Source: Bifidobacteriaceae bacterium (lineage in GTDB: Bacteria > Actinomycetota > Actinomycetes > Actinomycetales > WQXJ01). From it: 33,834 nucleotides of DNA. Positions 15,729-23,999 of this stretch are shown in pieces. The notes beneath the pieces are model-generated. The model did no database searches. It worked only from the letters and a program-made list of their open reading frames with translations, and had not been told where the DNA came from. How positions within the stretch are numbered: position 1 is the first letter of the stretch; every line of letters starts with the position of its first letter. Made by a program: the position numbers and the translations under genes. The stretch covers positions 1-33,834 of the forward strand of contig JAISSX010000063.1 of NCBI GenBank assembly GCA_031272885.1. The letters are read 5' to 3'.

Positions 15729-16244
15729 ATGGGCAGCGGGGTGTGGCAGGCTAGGGGGGTGCAAAGCTCACTGGCAGTGGTGCCCGGTTCGTTCGACCCC
15801 GTCACCTACGGCCACCAGGACGTGATCCTGCGGGCCAGGGCCCTGTTCGGGCGCGTCATCGTTGGGGTGGCGGCCAACCAGGGCAAGGCGCCCCTGTTCG
15901 GCCTGGAGGCCCGCCTCACACTGCTGCATGCCGCCCTGGCGGACGAACCGAACATCGAAATCCAGGCCGTGCCTGGCCTGCTGGCCGAGTTCTGCCGCCA
16001 GGTGGGCGCCACCGCCATCGTCAAGGGCCTACGCGGCGGGGCGGACCTGGATCACGAGCAGCCGATGGCGGTGGTCAACCGCGAACTGGCCGGCGTCGAA
16101 ACCGTCTTCCTGCCGGCGGCGGCCGCCTGGGGCTACGTCTCCAGTTCGATTGTCAAAGACGTGGCCCGCAACGGCGGCGACGTGTCGAAGTATGTGGCGC
16201 CGCCGGTGGCCGAGGCCCTGCGCGCCGCCCTGGGCGGCCGCTAG
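15729..16244 (+). CDS. coaD: Phosphopantetheine adenylyltransferase
   Basis: CoaD adenylates 4'-phosphopantetheine to dephospho-CoA, the penultimate step of coenzyme A synthesis. The nucleotidyltransferase signature PGSFDPVTYGH (T-x-G-H) lies at the N-terminus and YVSSSIVKDVA is the second ATP-binding motif; IVKGLRGGADLDHEQPMA is the family core. Two starts are possible. ATG 15729 has AGGGG six bases upstream and gives 171 residues with an extra leader (MGSGVWQARGVQSS); GTG 15759 gives 161 residues, nearer the usual length, but its only purine-rich stretch directly abuts the codon. I chose 15729 on the ribosome site, with moderate certainty. Confidence 0.92.
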   Translation: MGSGVWQARGVQSSLAVVPGSFDPVTYGHQDVILRARALFGRVIVGVAANQGKAPLFGLEARLTLLHAALADEPNIEIQAVPGLLAEFCRQVGATAIVKGLRGGADLDHEQPMAVVNRELAGVETVFLPAAAAWGYVSSSIVKDVARNGGDVSKYVAPPVAEALRAALGGR

Positions 16245-16275
16245 ACCGAATAGCAAGGAAGCCCGGCCCGTCTGG

Positions 16276-16281
16276 TAAGCT
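16276..16281 (+). promoter_or_regulatory. Possible -10 of the DUF177-rpmF-rnc unit
   Basis: TAAGCT in the context TGGTAAGCTGG, 63 bases before the DUF177 ATG. No clear -35 is seen. A second candidate is CACAAT at 16311-16316. Confidence 0.3.
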
Positions 16282-16344
16282 GGACGGTCGGTTCAGCCGG
16301 ACGGCGGGGCCCACAATCTTGCGAGCCTGAACAACCCACGCGCC

Positions 16345-16917
16345 ATGTCTACTGCCAGCCCAGCGAGCATTCCCGAACTCACCATCTCGGTGAGGGAGCT
16401 ACGCCGCCAGCCTGGCACGTCCAAGCAGGTGCAGACGGTTTTCCAGGCCCCGGGAGATTTGGGCACCGAGGTGATCGGCATACCGGAAGGTGCGGCGGTG
16501 GAGTTGGAACTGCTCCTCGAATCCGTGCTGGAAGGCGTGCTGGTGACCGGGACGGCCAGCGGTACAGCCCGTGGGGAATGCGTGCGGTGCTTGGACGAGG
16601 TGACCTTGCCTTTGGCGGTCACTTTCCAAGAACTGCATGTATATCCCGAACGGGTATTGGCCGCCGAGGAATCGGGGGATGACACGTCGGACGAACCCGT
16701 GGTGGTAGATGACGCGATCAACCTGGAAAGTGCCGTGCGGGACGCGGTGGTGCTAGCGCTGCCGTTCCAGCCACTGTGCCGGGATGACTGCCCGGGGCTG
16801 TGCCCCGAGTGCGGTTTCCCGCTGCGGGATGATCCAGGCCACGCGCACCGCCAGGTGGACGCCCGCTGGGCCGCCCTGCAAGACCTGTTGGACGTGGAAC
16901 AAGTAGAAGGAAAGTAA
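16345..16917 (+). CDS. DUF177 (YceD-like) protein
   Basis: This 190-residue protein belongs to the DUF177/YceD family found directly upstream of rpmF in most bacteria; it is thought to be linked to ribosome or 23S rRNA metabolism, without a proven reaction. Cysteine pairs typical of the family are visible: [10 protein letters not shown] near residue 77 and [13 protein letters not shown] near residue 147, suggesting a metal site. A central acidic segment ([16 protein letters not shown]) follows the first pair. The ATG lacks a clear ribosome site. rpmF begins 1 base after the stop. Confidence 0.9.
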   Translation: MSTASPASIPELTISVRELRRQPGTSKQVQTVFQAPGDLGTEVIGIPEGAAVELELLLESVLEGVLVTGTASGTARGECVRCLDEVTLPLAVTFQELHVYPERVLAAEESGDDTSDEPVVVDDAINLESAVRDAVVLALPFQPLCRDDCPGLCPECGFPLRDDPGHAHRQVDARWAALQDLLDVEQVEGK

Positions 16918-16918
16918 C

Positions 16919-17113
16919 GTGGCCGTTCCGAAGCGCAAGACCTCGCGCGCCAATACCCGCTCGCGTCGCTCGCAGTGGAAGACCAGCGCTGTGGCGCTCA
17001 CCACCTGCCCGCGTTGTGGTGAGCCGACCCGCCCGCACCACGCCTGCCCCAACTGCGGCACCTATAAGGGCCGGCTGTACGCCGAAGCCCAGCGCAGCGA
17101 ATTCGAGGCCTAA
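16919..17113 (+). CDS. rpmF: 50S ribosomal protein L32
   Basis: L32 is a small structural protein of the large ribosomal subunit. The 64-residue protein starts at GTG with AAGGAAAG upstream and begins [20 protein letters not shown], the classical L32 start. The zinc ribbon is intact: CPRC and CPNC separated by 12 residues. It lies between DUF177 and rnc, the normal order. Confidence 0.97.
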   Translation: MAVPKRKTSRANTRSRRSQWKTSAVALTTCPRCGEPTRPHHACPNCGTYKGRLYAEAQRSEFEA

Positions 17114-17119
17114 ACGCCG

Positions 17120-17833
17120 GTGGTGGATGCCCCGGCTAGCCCGGCCGTGCCAGCGGCCCGGGCGTTGTTGGACGCGCTCGGTGTCGAAATCGACCCCGAG
17201 CTGCTGGTGCTCGCCCTAACCCACCGCTCGTTTGCCCACGAGGCGGGCGGTATTCCAACCAATGAGCGCCTCGAGTTCTTGGGTGACTCGGTGCTCGGTT
17301 TCGTGGTGACGGAGCGTTTGTACCGCGACCACGCGGACCTCCCTGAAGGCGAATTGGCCAAAATGCGCGCCGCTACCGTGTCCCAGCGGGCCTTGGCCCG
17401 TGTGGCGCGTTCCCTGGGCCTTGGCCCCTACATCCTGCTGGGCCGCGGCGAGACGGCTACCGGCGGCGCGGACAAGGATTCGATCCTGTCTGACACCCTT
17501 GAGGCGCTGATCGGCGCGGTCTACCTGACCGGCGGTGTGGACGTGGCGCGTGCCACCGTGTTTCGGCTGGTGGGACCCACTCTAGAGCGCGCCGCCCACC
17601 TGGGTGCCGGGCTTGATTGGAAGACCTCCCTGCAGGAATTGGTGGCCGGCCTGGGCATGGGCACCGTTGAATACCGGGCGGAGGGCTCCGGCCCGGACCA
17701 CGCCCGCGAGTTCACCGCCGAAGTGGTGGTGGCCGGCCAGGTGTGGGGCACCGGCTGCGGCAGCGCCAAGAAGTCGGCCGAACAAGAGGCCGCCGAGGCC
17801 GCCTACCACGCCTTGTCGGCCAAGGCCGACTGA
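17120..17833 (+). CDS. rnc: Ribonuclease III
   Basis: RNase III cleaves double-stranded RNA in rRNA maturation and mRNA turnover. The 237-residue protein has the catalytic signature [13 protein letters not shown] (about residues 50-62, with Glu52 and Asp56), the second acidic motif [12 protein letters not shown] (Asp125, Glu128), and a C-terminal double-stranded RNA-binding domain from about residue 170 ending in [17 protein letters not shown]. It starts at GTG 17120; an adjacent in-frame GTG at 17123 is equally possible. There is no strong ribosome site, so translation may be coupled to rpmF, whose stop is 6 bases upstream. mutM, which often follows, is absent here. Confidence 0.95.
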   Translation: MVDAPASPAVPAARALLDALGVEIDPELLVLALTHRSFAHEAGGIPTNERLEFLGDSVLGFVVTERLYRDHADLPEGELAKMRAATVSQRALARVARSLGLGPYILLGRGETATGGADKDSILSDTLEALIGAVYLTGGVDVARATVFRLVGPTLERAAHLGAGLDWKTSLQELVAGLGMGTVEYRAEGSGPDHAREFTAEVVVAGQVWGTGCGSAKKSAEQEAAEAAYHALSAKAD

Positions 17834-17895
17834 GGTTCCCCGGTGCCCGATGCCGCCCGGCCGGGCAAGGGGAAGTGGAATTGCCGCTTTTTCGG

Positions 17896-17941
17896 CATGG
17901 GACTTTTGTTCTAGATTGGGCCGCCAGGTAGTGTTTGAAAC
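17896..17941 (+). promoter_or_regulatory. Response-regulator promoter with a DosR-box-like site
   Basis: TTGTTC (17906-17911) and TAGTGT (17929-17934) are 17 bp apart and the GTG at 17942 follows the -10 after 7 bases, so the gene is probably leaderless. GGGACTTTTGTTC (17899-17911) covers the -35 and is identical at 11 of 13 positions to the site upstream of cydA. It matches the mycobacterial DosR box (core GGGACTWWAGTCCC) well only in its left half. Autoregulation is inference. Confidence 0.5.
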
Positions 17942-18607
17942 GTGCCTGGGAGCCTAACCGAGCCGCGTATTAGTGGTGAAATCAACGTCATGATCGTCGA
18001 CGATCACGAAGTGGTCCGCCGAGGGATCGCCGAGGTGGTCGACCGCAGCGATGGGATGCGGGTGGTGGCCGAGGCCGGCACTGTGGCCGAGGCCCTCCGC
18101 CGGGCCGTGTTGGTTAATCCCCATGTCATCCTGGTGGATCTGCGCCTGCCGGACGGCACCGGCATCGACCTGATGCAGCAGTTGCAGACCACTGCCCCTT
18201 CGATCCGGCCGGTCGTGTTGACGTCCTTCGACGACGATGACGCCCTGGCGGCCGCGCTCGAAGTTGGGGCCGCCGCCTTCCTCTTGAAATCGGTCCGCGG
18301 GGCCGAAATCGCCGAGGTCATCCGGGCAGTCGCCTCGGGGCGCACCCTGCTGGATGAGCGGACCTTGACCCGCCGCCGGGCCGACCACGAAGACCCGACG
18401 GCCGATCTGACGCCGTCGGAGCACAAGGTGCTGGGGCTGATCGGCGAGGGCCTGTCCAACCGCGAGATTGCCGAACGGCTGGGCGTGGCCGAGAAGACCG
18501 TCAAGAACCACATCACGTCGTTGCTGGCCAAGATGGGGTTGCAGCGCCGCACCCAGGTGGCCGCCTGGGTGGCGGCCAAGGAGTCGTCGTCCTGGCGGGC
18601 GGCGTAG
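17942..18607 (+). CDS. NarL/LuxR-type response regulator, DosR/DevR-like
   Basis: A 221-residue two-component transcription factor. The receiver domain begins with INVMIVDDHEVVRRG (acidic pair about residues 20-21), has the phospho-acceptor Asp66 in VILVDLRLPDG, the switch Thr in VLTSF and the conserved Lys in FLLKSV. After a short linker, the LuxR-type helix-turn-helix reads LTPSEHKVLGLIGEGLSNREIAERLG; the recognition helix AEKTVKNHITSLLAKMG is almost that of mycobacterial DosR, including the Lys and Asn known there to touch DNA. By family it would control hypoxia or redox genes. It converges stop to stop with a GAF kinase that is its likely partner. An internal ATG at 17990 would remove 16 residues, but the leaderless GTG fits better. 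Confidence 0.9.
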   Translation: MPGSLTEPRISGEINVMIVDDHEVVRRGIAEVVDRSDGMRVVAEAGTVAEALRRAVLVNPHVILVDLRLPDGTGIDLMQQLQTTAPSIRPVVLTSFDDDDALAAALEVGAAAFLLKSVRGAEIAEVIRAVASGRTLLDERTLTRRRADHEDPTADLTPSEHKVLGLIGEGLSNREIAERLGVAEKTVKNHITSLLAKMGLQRRTQVAAWVAAKESSSWRAA

Positions 18608-20380
18608 CTAGTCCAGGGGGACGGCCCATTCCAACCGTAGGCCGCGGCCGCCATCGGGCACCCGGACGTGAAAATCGCCGCCGTGCTGTTTAGCCCGGCC
18701 GGCCAGGTTAGACAACCCCGAGATGCGGTCGATGGCCGGGTCCAACCCCACGCCATCGTCCTCCACCAGAATTGTCACCGAACCGGGGCCAATCGGGCTG
18801 ACGCCCGGCGTCTCCACCGCCACGGTGACGTTAACCGACTTGGCCTTGGCGTGGCGGGCGGCGTTGGACAGGCCTTCGCGCACCACCGCCACCATGTCGT
18901 CGCCCAGGTTATCCGGGATCAGCGTCTCCAGGCGCTCCACTAGTTCGGCTTCGCCGTCCGCGCTGCCCAGGGCCTGGCCGTCCAGTAGCAGCACTAGCGA
19001 CGGCGCGAAGCCCAGCGACCAGCGGGCCAGCGAGGCTTCGTGGCGCAGGCGTTCGGTCACCTGTTCGCTGGTGGAGGGGCTGCGCAGGTGGGCCACGATC
19101 GACCGAATCTCACGCACCGTCGAATCGATCGAATCCAGGGCGTCGGACAGGGTGGCTTCCAGGCCTTTCGGCTCCTCCCCCTGGGCGGCCTGTTTGCGGG
19201 CCGATTCCAGCCGGATGCCCGTGGCGAAAAGCTGCTGGATGGCCAGGTCATGCAGGTCGCGGGCAATCCGTTCGCGCTCGGCCACCAGGGTGTTGAGGTC
19301 GGCGTTGTGGCGGGCCTCGGACAGTACCAGGGCCAAGGCGGCGTGGGCGGCGAAAGACTCGGCCGTGGTCAGGTCCGCCTGGTCGAACGAGTTGGCACCG
19401 ATCTGCCGCAGCAACACCAGCACGCCAACCCCGCGGCCCAAGGTGCGCAGCGGGGCATACAGCGCCGGCCCGAAGGCCCGCAACTGCTCTACCCGCAGGG
19501 TGTAGGCGGCGGCCAGCGAGTCGACAATCATGCCGATGCCCTCGGTCAACACCGTGTGGGAGCGCCCGCCGGTGGGCATGCGCAGGCCGATCAGGCCATC
19601 GGCCCCCTCGCCGTCCGCGATCTCAATCACCAGTTGATCGCCCACGGACGGCAGCACCAGGATGGCGGTGCAGGCTCCGGCCACGGTGCGGGCCCGTTCC
19701 GCGATCAGGCTGAGGGCTTCCTCTTCCTCCGCGCCGGACAGCAGCATTGTGGTGATCTCTTGCCCGGCTGACAGCCAGTGTTCGCGCCGCTGCGAGGCCA
19801 TGTATAGCTGGGCGTTCTCGATGGCGACCCCCACCGCTGTGGCCAGGGCGGCGATGATCTCGCCATCGGCCTGGGTGAAGCCGCCGGGCTTGCCCACCAG
19901 GTAGAGGTGGGCGAACACGACGTGCCGCACCCGCACACTGGCGCCCATGAAGGCGTCCGAATCGGGGCCGCCCGGGGAGGCCGGCTTGGCGGTCGCCTCC
20001 GCCACCACCGGGATGGCGCCGGTGGCGGTCCGTTCGATGGGGAAGTGGTCCAGGATCAGCGGCTGGTGGGCTGGGATGCGCGTCATCAGGCCGCCGGCGT
20101 GGCGCAGTTCCTCCAGCCGGTCAAGCGGCGCCTGGTCGCTGCTATGGATGTAAAAACGCTGGTCGACGCCCCGGCCGTCCAACACGTTGAGGGCGGCGCC
20201 GCTGGCCCCGGTCAGTTCCGGGGCGGCTACCACCAGGCGCTGCAACAGTTCCCCCAGGTCCAACCGGCTGGACAGGGACAGGACGGCAGACAGTAGTTCG
20301 GATTCCACCTGCGCGGCCCGGGGCGTCTGGCCGGCTTGGTTGCGGCGCGTCAAACGCGCACGGCGAGGGGATGACGCCAT
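18608..20380 (-). CDS. GAF-domain sensor histidine kinase (DosS/DevS-like architecture)
   Basis: A 590-residue soluble kinase, no membrane segment. Two GAF sensor domains occupy about residues 40-195 and 215-355. A HisKA_3 dimerisation domain follows with phospho-acceptor His377 in RIARDLHDLAIQQLFATG, then an HATPase domain with the N-box REGLSNAARHAKA (about 501-513) and DDGVG (541-545). This is the DosS/DosT layout. In those proteins a His in an HPPM-F-G segment of the first GAF holds heme; the matching stretch here, GGPDSDAFMGASVRVR, has no His, so the signal may differ. It lies 43 bp after cydC on the same strand and may be co-transcribed with cyd. The cognate regulator converges on it with no gap. 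Confidence 0.9.
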   Translation of the reverse strand: MASSPRRARLTRRNQAGQTPRAAQVESELLSAVLSLSSRLDLGELLQRLVVAAPELTGASGAALNVLDGRGVDQRFYIHSSDQAPLDRLEELRHAGGLMTRIPAHQPLILDHFPIERTATGAIPVVAEATAKPASPGGPDSDAFMGASVRVRHVVFAHLYLVGKPGGFTQADGEIIAALATAVGVAIENAQLYMASQRREHWLSAGQEITTMLLSGAEEEEALSLIAERARTVAGACTAILVLPSVGDQLVIEIADGEGADGLIGLRMPTGGRSHTVLTEGIGMIVDSLAAAYTLRVEQLRAFGPALYAPLRTLGRGVGVLVLLRQIGANSFDQADLTTAESFAAHAALALVLSEARHNADLNTLVAERERIARDLHDLAIQQLFATGIRLESARKQAAQGEEPKGLEATLSDALDSIDSTVREIRSIVAHLRSPSTSEQVTERLRHEASLARWSLGFAPSLVLLLDGQALGSADGEAELVERLETLIPDNLGDDMVAVVREGLSNAARHAKAKSVNVTVAVETPGVSPIGPGSVTILVEDDGVGLDPAIDRISGLSNLAGRAKQHGGDFHVRVPDGGRGLRLEWAVPLD

Positions 20381-20423
20381 GCCTCAATGGTCCCAGGTTG
20401 GGCCGGGCCGCGCCACCCGCGGT

Positions 20424-22136
20424 TTAGCTGTGCAGACCCGCGGCGACGGGTTCCAGGCGACCGCCGCGTACCGCCAACACCTGGTCGGCCGTGGCCAGGG
20501 CTTCCGGCCGGTGGGACACCACGATCACCCCGCGGCCGGATTGGTGGGCGATGGCGAGCAGCCCCGCCGTCAGCCGGTCGGCCGCTGCCGCGTCCAGGTG
20601 TTCGGCCGGCTCGTCGAACAGCAGGTAACGGGCCGGGCAGGCCAAGGCGCGGGCCATCAGCAAGCGCCGCCGCTCCCCGCCCGAAACATCCGTGGCGCCC
20701 GTTCCTAGGGCCGTGTTCAGGCCATCCGGCAGGGCGGCCAGCCAGTCCGCCAGGCCAACCGTCTCCAGCAGGTTATGGGCTTCGGCCTCGGTCACGTCGC
20801 CGCGGGCCACGCGCAGGTTTTCCAGCACGGTGGTGGCGAAGATGTGGGCGTCCTCGGCCACGAACACCACACCGGCGGCCCGGGTCTGGGAATCCAGCCC
20901 AACCAGCGGTGTGCCGCCGATGACGACCCGGCCGGCTTGGGGCGCCAGCAGCCCTGCCAGGGTGGCCAACAGCGTGGTCTTGCCCGCGCCGGAGGGCCCC
21001 ACCAGACCGATCGACCGGCCCGGTTCCAGGGTCAACTCGACGTCGCTCACCACCGCCGGCCCATCCGGCCAGCCGGCGGCCAGGCCGGTCGCCACCAGTG
21101 GGCCAGCCAGCGTAGTGGCCTCATCTACGGCAGGCGCCTGGGCGCCATCGGGCACCTGGCCTTCGTGGCCGGCCTCCGCTAGGGCCACAATGCGGCGGGC
21201 GGCGGCGCGGGACTTGTAGACCTGGGCGGCGGCGGCGCTGAGGCCCGCCACGGCCTCGAAACAGGCCAGCGGCGTCAGCACCACCACGCCCAGGGCGGTG
21301 GCGCTGAGCCGGCCGTCCCAATAGGCGTGGGCGGACAGGACCAGGGCCAGGATCAGGGCCAGGCCCACGCCCACCTCGGTCAGGGCTTGGGCCAGCGCCT
21401 GGGGTTTGGCGGCGGCGTCGGTGGCCTGCTCCAGGCGGTCCTCGCCGCGCTTCAGGGCCCGGCGGGCGGCGGGCATCTGGCCGCCCACGCGCAGTTCGGA
21501 GGCCGTCTCCAGGATCTCCAGGCCGGCCGCCGAAACCTCTGAGCGAGCGGCGTTGGCCCGTTCCTGGCTGATGCGGGCGGCCCGGAAGGTCAGCGCCGGC
21601 CCGCCCACGGCCACCAGGGCCAGGCAGAGGAACAGGGCCACCCCCATTTCCGGCAGCAGCCAGCCCACCGCCACCGAACTGCCCACCATCAGCAGGCCGG
21701 CCACCATGGTGGGGATCAGGCCGCGTACCACCAGGTCGCCCACGTCATCGACGTCCGCGCCCACTCGGGCCAGCAGGTCGCCGCGGCGCAGGGCGGCGGC
21801 GGCCGATGGCGCCCCGGCGGCCAGGCGTTCATACAGCCGCACCCGCAGTTCGGTCATGCCGTTCAGCGCCACCCGGTGGGCCGTCAGGCGTTCGACGTAG
21901 CGCGAGACGCCCCGGGTGATACCGCAGGTGCGGACCATCACGACGGCGATCTGCAGGGACAGCACCGGTGGCATCTGGGAGGCGCGCACAATCAGCCAGG
22001 CCGAAACGGCGGCCAGCGCCACCGAGGCGGTTTGGGTCAGGGCACCGAAGAAGACGGCGGCGGCCAGTGGGCCGGGCTTGAGGCCGGTCAGGCGGATGGC
22101 GCGGCGCAGGGCGTGCTTGGGTGCGGAGGTGGTCAT
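20424..22136 (-). CDS. cydC: ABC transporter subunit CydC (cytochrome bd assembly)
   Basis: CydC with CydD forms the heterodimeric ABC exporter needed for cytochrome bd maturation; E. coli work links it to thiols and heme. The 570-residue protein has an N-terminal six-helix membrane part (about 1-310) and a nucleotide-binding domain with Walker A GPSGAGKT (380-387), signature VSGGERRR (484-491), Walker B YLLFDEP (504-510) and switch His542. The Q-loop position reads VAEDAHIF, with Glu428 where Gln is usual, and the D-loop is AEHLD. The linker contains a perfect copy of the dispersed 15-nt word (21141-21155), encoding VPDGA. ATG 22136 overlaps the cydD stop; a frame open to 22637 lies inside cydD. 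Confidence 0.92.
   Translation of the reverse strand: MTTSAPKHALRRAIRLTGLKPGPLAAAVFFGALTQTASVALAAVSAWLIVRASQMPPVLSLQIAVVMVRTCGITRGVSRYVERLTAHRVALNGMTELRVRLYERLAAGAPSAAAALRRGDLLARVGADVDDVGDLVVRGLIPTMVAGLLMVGSSVAVGWLLPEMGVALFLCLALVAVGGPALTFRAARISQERANAARSEVSAAGLEILETASELRVGGQMPAARRALKRGEDRLEQATDAAAKPQALAQALTEVGVGLALILALVLSAHAYWDGRLSATALGVVVLTPLACFEAVAGLSAAAAQVYKSRAAARRIVALAEAGHEGQVPDGAQAPAVDEATTLAGPLVATGLAAGWPDGPAVVSDVELTLEPGRSIGLVGPSGAGKTTLLATLAGLLAPQAGRVVIGGTPLVGLDSQTRAAGVVFVAEDAHIFATTVLENLRVARGDVTEAEAHNLLETVGLADWLAALPDGLNTALGTGATDVSGGERRRLLMARALACPARYLLFDEPAEHLDAAAADRLTAGLLAIAHQSGRGVIVVSHRPEALATADQVLAVRGGRLEPVAAGLHS
21141..21155 (-). repeat. Dispersed 15-nt word, perfect reverse copy in cydC
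   Basis: GGCGCCATCGGGCAC, the complement of the copies at 7415 and 29807. On the coding strand it reads GTG CCC GAT GGC GCC (VPDGA) in the linker before the ATPase domain. Confidence 0.8.
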
Positions 22137-23875
22137 AGGAACCAGGCCTCCCGGGCTTGGACCGGCTCCGCCTGGGCTGCTTCGGAGGCTTCGGCTGCGT
22201 CCTGGGCGGGGGCCCAGGCCACGGTCACCGTCTGGTGAGCCATGGCCAGCAGCGAGGCCCGGTGGGCCACCACCAAAACGGTGCGGCCGGCCCGGTGCAG
22301 AGCCTCGATCGAGGCGATGACGTGCGCCTCGGTGGCGGCGTCCAGGTGGGCGGTCGGCTCGTCCAGGATCACCAGCGGGCTGGGGGAGAGGAAAGCCCGG
22401 GCTAGCGCCAGGCGTTGGCGTTGGCCAACCGACAGCCCCACGCCGCCCTGCCCGATGGCGCTGTGCCAGCCGTCCGGTAGGCTCGCCACCACTTCGGCGA
22501 AGCCGCTGGCGGCGGCCGCCGCCTCGACCGCCGGGCTGACGGCGCCCGGCTGGTCCCAGTCCTGCAGCAGGTTTTGCAGGGCGGTACCGGGCAGCAACAT
22601 GGGCCGCTGGGGCGCCCAGGCGATCTGGTTCCACCAACTGTCGGGGGCGACATCGGCCAGGTCGATCGGTGCGCCGCCGGGAGCCTGGACGGTGACCCGC
22701 CCGGCATCGGGCCTGATAAGACCAAGCAGGGCCAGTACAGTGGTCGACTTGCCGGCGCCGTTGGGGCCGGTCAGGGCGGTCAGGGAGCCGGGCTCAAGGG
22801 TGAAGCTGAGGCCGGCCGGTGCCAGGCGGCCGCGGCCTTTGGCCAGCACGCCCAGGTCGCTGACCGTGATGGTGGCTTGGGCCAAGTCAGGGGCCGGCAC
22901 CGTGCCGGCCTGCGGCAGCGGCAAGGCCAGCAGGTCGAAGGCCCGCTCCGAGGCGGCCACGCCGTTGGCCGAGGCGTGGAAGTGGGTGCCCACGTGGCGT
23001 AGCGGCGCCAAGACTTCCGGCGCGATCATGATGATGGCCAGGCCGCGCACCAGGTCCAGGTGGCCGGCCTGCAGGCGCAGGCCCACCCACACGGCCACCA
23101 GGGCCACCGACAAGGTGGCGATCAGTTCCAGGGCGGCGCCGCTCAGGAAGGCGATGCGGACGGTGCCGAAGGTGGCCTTGGAGTGGGCCTGGCTGAGCGC
23201 CCGGACGCGGGCCGCCGGGCCGCGCTCCCTGCCCAGGGCCTTCAGCGTGGGCAGGCCGCTGATCAGGTCCAACACCTGTGATCCTAGTGTCGTCATGGAG
23301 CGCAGGCGCCGGGCTGAGGCGGCCTGGGTCAGCCGGCCAATCAGAATCATGAAGAGCGGAATCAGGGGAATTGTCAGGAGCAGCAGCAAGGCGGATTGCC
23401 AGTCGGTGAAGCCGGCCACCAGCAGCAGGATGGGGGTCACCGTGACCACCATCAACAGTTGCGGCAGGTAGCGGGCAAAGTAGGCGTCCAGGGCGTCCAG
23501 GCCGCGGGTGACCAACTGGGTGGTCTTGGCCAGTTGCCCCGCGCCGGCGCCGCGTGGGCCGAGTTTGACGGTGTGTTCCAGGACCGCGCCGCGCAGTTCG
23601 GCGATGGTGTGGATGGCGGCCCGGTGGGCGTAGCGTTCCTGGGCCCAACTGGCGGCCACGCGGGCGGCCACGATGCCGGCCAGGGCCAGCACGGTGTGGC
23701 CCAGGGCGGTGCCGTCGAAGGGGTCCCCGGCTGCGAGGCGGCCCACCGCCCGGGCCACCAGCAGGGCCTGTGCCACCACCAGCACCGACAGCGCCACGCC
23801 CAATGCGGCCGTCACCACGATGTAGCGGCGGGCGGCTTGGGCATGCCTGATCAAACGGGGATCGAGCGGTTTCAT
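22133..23875 (-). CDS. cydD: ABC transporter subunit CydD (cytochrome bd assembly)
   Basis: Partner of CydC in the inner-membrane exporter required for bd oxidase assembly. The 580-residue protein has six hydrophobic segments in residues 15-300, then Walker A GPNGAGKS (370-377), Q-loop Gln423, signature LSVGQ (481-485; usually LSGGQ), Walker B LVILDEP (501-507) and His538. A 25-residue Ala/Glu-rich tail ends the protein. The names CydD and CydC follow gene order (cydA-B-D-C as in mycobacteria). It starts 124 bp after the cydB stop, behind GC-rich hairpins, and ends in a 4-bp overlap with cydC. Confidence 0.92.
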   Translation of the reverse strand: MKPLDPRLIRHAQAARRYIVVTAALGVALSVLVVAQALLVARAVGRLAAGDPFDGTALGHTVLALAGIVAARVAASWAQERYAHRAAIHTIAELRGAVLEHTVKLGPRGAGAGQLAKTTQLVTRGLDALDAYFARYLPQLLMVVTVTPILLLVAGFTDWQSALLLLLTIPLIPLFMILIGRLTQAASARRLRSMTTLGSQVLDLISGLPTLKALGRERGPAARVRALSQAHSKATFGTVRIAFLSGAALELIATLSVALVAVWVGLRLQAGHLDLVRGLAIIMIAPEVLAPLRHVGTHFHASANGVAASERAFDLLALPLPQAGTVPAPDLAQATITVSDLGVLAKGRGRLAPAGLSFTLEPGSLTALTGPNGAGKSTTVLALLGLIRPDAGRVTVQAPGGAPIDLADVAPDSWWNQIAWAPQRPMLLPGTALQNLLQDWDQPGAVSPAVEAAAAASGFAEVVASLPDGWHSAIGQGGVGLSVGQRQRLALARAFLSPSPLVILDEPTAHLDAATEAHVIASIEALHRAGRTVLVVAHRASLLAMAHQTVTVAWAPAQDAAEASEAAQAEPVQAREAWFL

Positions 23876-23899
23876 GGCCGTCCAAGGCTATCGGATCAG

Positions 23900-23988
23900 C
23901 CCCCTTCCCTCATGAAGAAGGGGGGTGGGGGTCTGGGTGGACCCTCACCCCCCTTCGAGGGGGTACAGCTACTTCAGGGGGTACAGCT
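23900..23988 (-). promoter_or_regulatory. Intercistronic hairpins and direct repeats between cydB and cydD
   Basis: Two GC-rich stems: CCCCCTTC (23900-23907) with GAAGGGGG (23917-23924), and CCCCCT (23949-23954) with AGGGGG (23958-23963). A 13-bp direct repeat AGGGGGTACAGCT occurs at 23958-23970 and 23976-23988. No T-run follows. A stability or processing element that sets different cydAB and cydDC levels is plausible but unproved. Confidence 0.5.
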
Positions 23989-23999
23989 TGGCGCTATTT

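Noticed and set aside
22137-22637. Upstream extension of cydC to 737 residues
   Set aside because: The extension lies inside cydD in another frame; the ATG at 22136 overlaps the cydD stop and matches family length.
23919-23940. G-quadruplex in the cydB-cydD gap
   Set aside because: The G runs are uneven (6, 5, 3, 2), so a four-tract fold is doubtful; the hairpins explain the sequence better.
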